DNA of 64,000 nucleotides, taken from the NCBI GenBank assembly GCA_016708435.1, contig JADJFV010000035.1, positions 124,001-188,000 of the forward strand. Reading direction: 5' to 3'. Position numbers and translations under genes: made by a program. Shown here piece after piece: positions 60,811 through 64,000 of this stretch. Below the pieces are notes generated by a model that had not been told where the DNA came from, ran no database searches, and worked only from the letters and a program-made list of their open reading frames with translations. The stretch comes from Leptospiraceae bacterium (GTDB lineage Bacteria; Spirochaetota; Leptospiria; Leptospirales; Leptospiraceae). Within the stretch, counting starts at the first letter, position 1; every line of letters starts with the position of its first letter.

Positions 60811-62139
60811 ATGGATGTAGCTAGTCTAGACTTATGGTTTCGACGTGGGATAAGTGTTATTACGCTCGCGTTTGGAATTGTGCAACTTTATCTCACTGAA
60901 AAAAATATTTGGGTCGATGCAGGATTTATTATTTGTATGGCTGGAATTGTTGGATATTATACAAATTATCTTGCAATCAAAATGCTATTTCAACCCAAGC
61001 AAGGAAAAGTATTAGGTTGGGAGGGACTTGTTCCTAAAAACAAAGCAAATATTGCACAAAGTCTAGGCAAAAGCATTCAGACAAATCTTCTTGCTCCCGA
61101 AATTCTTTTAGAATATGTTTATGAGAGAAAGCTAATCGAAACAGGCACTCAGAAATTAGGAGAATGGCTAGATGAACTTTTGAAAGACGAAGATGTTCGT
61201 CATAGAGTAACAGCTAAGATTATTACTCTTCTCCAAGAAAAAGGACCCGATCTTCTCTCGCAGGTATTTAATTTTACAGAAGAAACACTAAAAGAGCTTG
61301 CTAAGAATCCAGAAGAAATCAAAAAACTCTGGGACCAAACTCGTGTTAAGATAAATGAATACATTCAATCGAGGGAAAACAGAGAGTATCTAGTAGAACT
61401 GATTCGTAAATTGGTTTTGGAAGAATTACCACGATTATCCGTTGTTCTAAATCATGCAATCGATGAATACTTAAAACAAAAAGATACAATAGGCAATATT
61501 GGAATTGGTCTTAAAAAGATTATTTCTTTTGATAGCGCTGCCCTGCAAGATATGCTACAAAAATTTATAGAAGATGAAGATACTACAGAACAATTCATGG
61601 GGGTTATGGATATTCTTGTCATTGATCTACAAAAGAAAATGGAGTCGCCGGAGACACAGGAATTTATTTTATCTCAAGTAAAAGACTGGGTGGATGTGGC
61701 AAGTGAATACTCAAGGCAGACTTTTTTGCCTGCAGCAATTGAGAGATTAAAGAAGTTCTTAGATAATCCTGCGAACTGGGCAAAGGTTGGAAATTATTCG
61801 TTTCGAATTTTAGATTATGCTAAGCATAAAATGATTGAGTTCATGCAATCCCCCGAAGGCAGTGAGTATCTAAAAACAAATATCGCTAAGATCATTCACC
61901 AAATCAACGTGACCAACTTAGTCCAAGAGCAAGTGATGAAATTAGATACGGACGAATTGGAGAAAATGATTTTAGATAATACCGGCGGAAATTTAGTTAT
62001 GATTCAATTTCTTGGCGGAGTATTGGGATTAATCGCTGGATTTATCCAAGTGCATATCTACTTTGCAGTTCCGGTCTTCGGACTTGTTGTATTAACATGG
62101 ATTTCCTATTACCGAAACCAAAAACTTTACGAGAAATAA
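60811..62139 (+). CDS. DUF445 family membrane-anchored protein
   Basis: A protein of 442 residues. N-terminal hydrophobic segments (about 10-25 and 31-52, with GYYTNYLAIKMLFQPK, the family signature after TM2), a long helical domain with PKNKANIAQSLGKSIQTNLL and repeated amphipathic helices, and a C-terminal hydrophobic pair (about 395-412 and 415-433). This is the arrangement of DUF445 proteins, of unknown function and linked to the inner membrane. An AAAGGAG ribosome-binding site precedes the ATG. It is convergent with the cyclase. Confidence 0.88.
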   Translation: MDVASLDLWFRRGISVITLAFGIVQLYLTEKNIWVDAGFIICMAGIVGYYTNYLAIKMLFQPKQGKVLGWEGLVPKNKANIAQSLGKSIQTNLLAPEILLEYVYERKLIETGTQKLGEWLDELLKDEDVRHRVTAKIITLLQEKGPDLLSQVFNFTEETLKELAKNPEEIKKLWDQTRVKINEYIQSRENREYLVELIRKLVLEELPRLSVVLNHAIDEYLKQKDTIGNIGIGLKKIISFDSAALQDMLQKFIEDEDTTEQFMGVMDILVIDLQKKMESPETQEFILSQVKDWVDVASEYSRQTFLPAAIERLKKFLDNPANWAKVGNYSFRILDYAKHKMIEFMQSPEGSEYLKTNIAKIIHQINVTNLVQEQVMKLDTDELEKMILDNTGGNLVMIQFLGGVLGLIAGFIQVHIYFAVPVFGLVVLTWISYYRNQKLYEK

Positions 62140-62144
62140 TTTAC

Positions 62145-62239
62145 GCCACAGAGGCACTGAGTCACAGAGGAAGAAATATGTATTGTGAATTTTATGTATA
62201 CTCTCTTTAAATAACTCTGTGTCTTTGTGTCTCTGTGGC
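62145..62239. repeat. Inverted repeat of CACAGAG/CTCTGTG units between convergent genes
   Basis: GCCACAGAGGCACTGAGTCA (62145-62164, continuing to 62169) and its near-complement at 62215-62239 pair over 25 bp with about two mismatches, around a 45-nt loop. It separates the convergent DUF445 and cyclase genes and could stop transcription from both. The same CACAGAG words occur in the hairpin at 21738. Confidence 0.65.
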
Positions 62240-62245
62240 AAACAC

Positions 62246-63859
62246 TTATTTACTGCTGAGTCTTTCTACTCCGTCCCAGGATTCTCCAATTCCAAATTCA
62301 ATTGCATGGTTGCATCTTTCGATATATTTTTGTGCTGCAACATCAATTGGATTTTTTACCAATACAGTCTTAAAGCATTCCAATGCCTGTCTAAATTCTT
62401 TTGTTTGATAGGTAAAAATTCCCATTTCAAAGTCTGCCTTTGTATTTATGTATTGCTCTAAAACATTTTCCGCTATTCCGTCTAAGATTTCAAAAATAGA
62501 GATTACTTCCTTTTTGCCTTTGACTTGCACATTGTCCAATAGTCTATATTGGTATCTGTCTGGATCTGATAGTCCAAAAAAAGTTCTCTCGCTAATAATG
62601 GTAGAAGCTCCATACATTTTAGTTAATCCCTCGATTCGAGAGGCAAGGTTTACGGCATCTGCAATCACAGTTCCGTCCATCCTTTGGTTTTCGCCTATCG
62701 TTCCAAGCATTAAGTTTCCAGTATGAATTCCTACTCCGATTTTAATTGGTTTATATCCATGCTGTTCGCGCCTAACGTTATAAACTTGAATTACTTTATG
62801 CATTTCTACACATGCTTTAATGGAATCTTCTGGCTCATATGGAAAGAGTGCCATAATAGCATCGCCAATGTATTTATCAATGAAGCCATTGTGCTTGCGG
62901 ATAACAGGACCTACTCTCTCAAGGTAGGAATTTAAAAAGTCAAAATTTTCTTTAGGTGTCATAGTCTCTGACAAATTAGTAAATGATCTGATATCTGAAA
63001 ATAAAACCGTCATCTCTGTTTGCACTTGGTCTCCGAGATGAATGTCCAGGATAGAATCCTTCTTTAAAAATTTCAGAAATTCTTGAGGCACAAATCGATT
63101 ATACGCTACCATATAATCATTTTTTAATTTATCAGAGCCTTGAATTTTTGCAGTCATTTCATTAAACGCAATTGCCAGTGTTCCAATTTCATCTCGCACT
63201 GGAATTGCAATTCTATGTTCATAATTTCCAAGACCAATGATTTCTGCACCGCGGGTAAGTGCATTGATTGGTCGGGTAATGGCAAATGATGTTAGTATGG
63301 AAACAAAAATCACAACTATGAAAATACCAATAGAGAGATAGATGATGAAATTGCGGATACTTTGAATTGGCGCATAAAGAATTTTCTGATCAAATTCGAT
63401 TACAGCAAATCCGATTCGAATCGGATGCTCTTCATCTAAGTAAACAGGAAAACTAAAACGAAGAATCTCAGCGCCCGATCGTTCTAGAGTATCGGTTAAC
63501 GGTTCGTTGATAGATTCATAGAATTTTAATTCTTCTTTAGAAATCAATTGTCCAATTTTTATATTCTGCATATCAACTACAAACTTTCCGTAGACGTTTA
63601 TGATATATACGTTCATGAGCCCTGTGATTTGCGAGTCTTTCAATTTTGAAATAACGGACTCTGTTGCCTCATAGGTATTATCTAGAAAAAGTTCTTCTCT
63701 TGCAATATTGGAAATATTTTGAGCAAGGTTGCGGCAAACATCCGTTGTCTTCTCTAGAATGATTTTTTGACTTTGCTTTAGAGTAAAATAGGCGAGGGGT
63801 AAAATACTTAAGATTGCAACGCCTCCAATGACTAGAATAAGTTTATAGCGAAGTTTCAT
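62246..63859 (-). CDS. HAMP-linked class III adenylate/guanylate cyclase
   Basis: A protein of 537 residues. A membrane helix (about 5-24) is followed by a dCache-like extracytoplasmic domain (about 25-170), a second membrane helix (about 172-192, YLSIGIFIVVIFVSILTSF), a HAMP segment (about 195-250), and the cyclase domain (about 270-460): TVLFSDIRSFTN, DKYIGDAIMALF (the two metal Asp), and GTVIADAVNLASRIEGL (Asn and Arg of the active site). The C-terminal 65 residues include a TPR-like helix pair. It senses an external signal and makes cAMP or cGMP. It begins 1 bp after the stop of the preceding gene. Confidence 0.92.
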   Translation of the reverse strand: MKLRYKLILVIGGVAILSILPLAYFTLKQSQKIILEKTTDVCRNLAQNISNIAREELFLDNTYEATESVISKLKDSQITGLMNVYIINVYGKFVVDMQNIKIGQLISKEELKFYESINEPLTDTLERSGAEILRFSFPVYLDEEHPIRIGFAVIEFDQKILYAPIQSIRNFIIYLSIGIFIVVIFVSILTSFAITRPINALTRGAEIIGLGNYEHRIAIPVRDEIGTLAIAFNEMTAKIQGSDKLKNDYMVAYNRFVPQEFLKFLKKDSILDIHLGDQVQTEMTVLFSDIRSFTNLSETMTPKENFDFLNSYLERVGPVIRKHNGFIDKYIGDAIMALFPYEPEDSIKACVEMHKVIQVYNVRREQHGYKPIKIGVGIHTGNLMLGTIGENQRMDGTVIADAVNLASRIEGLTKMYGASTIISERTFFGLSDPDRYQYRLLDNVQVKGKKEVISIFEILDGIAENVLEQYINTKADFEMGIFTYQTKEFRQALECFKTVLVKNPIDVAAQKYIERCNHAIEFGIGESWDGVERLSSK

Positions 63860-63860
63860 A

Positions 63861-64000
63861 TCATTTCCTATTTAGTAGAGAACATTTTTCATCCGTATTG
63901 TTTGCACAGTTAGAAAGTCGATCCATTGCATTTTTTTTTACGAGGGAAAGTCTTTGGTATTCCTGTGATTTTTTATCTTCCGGTGTGATGAGTAGAATAT
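63861..64000 (-). CDS. C-terminal end of a protein running past the window edge
   Basis: On the minus strand an open frame enters from outside the window and ends at TGA 63861-63863. The visible 45 residues include DKKSQEYQRLSLVKKNAMDR and DEKCSLLNRK. The stop is 1 bp from the cyclase ATG, so the two are in one operon. Too little is seen to name the family. Confidence 0.6.
   Translation of the reverse strand, partial: ILLITPEDKKSQEYQRLSLVKKNAMDRLSNCANNTDEKCSLLNRK

Noticed and set aside
1..64000. CRISPR array, rRNA operon or prophage
   Set aside because: No regularly spaced repeats, rRNA-like sequence or phage structural genes were seen.

Overview
The window is an AT-rich bacterial chromosome segment that most likely comes from a member of the Leptospiraceae (Spirochaetota), probably an environmental one. 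The grounds are a DUF1564 protein (a family I know essentially from Leptospira), many lipoproteins with short spirochaete-type lipoboxes, large HAMP/class III cyclases, a 7TM-HAMP-SpoIIE-TPR phosphatase, a P83/100-like secreted protein, and many small toxin-antitoxin relics. No rRNA, CRISPR array, prophage or transposase was seen.

Layout. 1-6.7 kb: a cut-off secreted protein, Maf, the DNA polymerase III delta subunit, a 5'-deoxynucleotidase and an RND metal pump without its adaptor or outer-membrane partner. 6.8-13.9 kb: a TetR/DUF2834 pair with a perfect operator, DUF1564, a glycosyltransferase and ilvD separated by a perfect 54-bp palindrome, a nested inverted-repeat element, a lipoprotein pair, and a broken toxin-antitoxin module. 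13.9-26.5 kb: hydrolase, adenylate cyclase, DoxX/MsrB/DinB operon, PilZ, tandem rhodanese, GH31 glucosidase, class C beta-lactamase-like hydrolase, SdpR/SdpI, DUF2867, a frameshifted NAD kinase and a truncated HicB. 26.8-40.3 kb: SpoIIE phosphatase, DUF2442, SH3 lipoprotein, ankyrin protein, rRNA methyltransferase, two SPFH proteins, lipase, beta-propeller lipoprotein, EEP-like lipoprotein. 40.3-50.4 kb: tRNA halves in inverted order, an Rpn nuclease, structured repeats, a second ankyrin protein, ACT and YciI proteins, an M30-like protease, a tight four-gene operon (membrane protein, UbiA-type transferase, thioredoxin-like protein, HExxH putative peptide hydroxylase), and a second lipoprotein pair. 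50.4-64 kb: MscS channel, lipoprotein, DUF418, an intact RelE/XRE module between 36-bp direct repeats, SGNH hydrolase, P83/100-like protein, an ATPase/STAS partner-switch pair, DinB, DUF445 and a HAMP cyclase.

Themes. Signalling and envelope functions dominate. At least six genes carry single-base indels, mostly in short homopolymers, and one has an in-frame stop. In nearly every case the protein continues cleanly in the other frame, so either the assembly has uncorrected homopolymer errors or these loci are decaying. The strongest leads for something undescribed are the UbiA/thioredoxin/HExxH operon, the tRNA halves in permuted order at 40.5 kb, and the toxin-antitoxin cassette bracketed by direct repeats.
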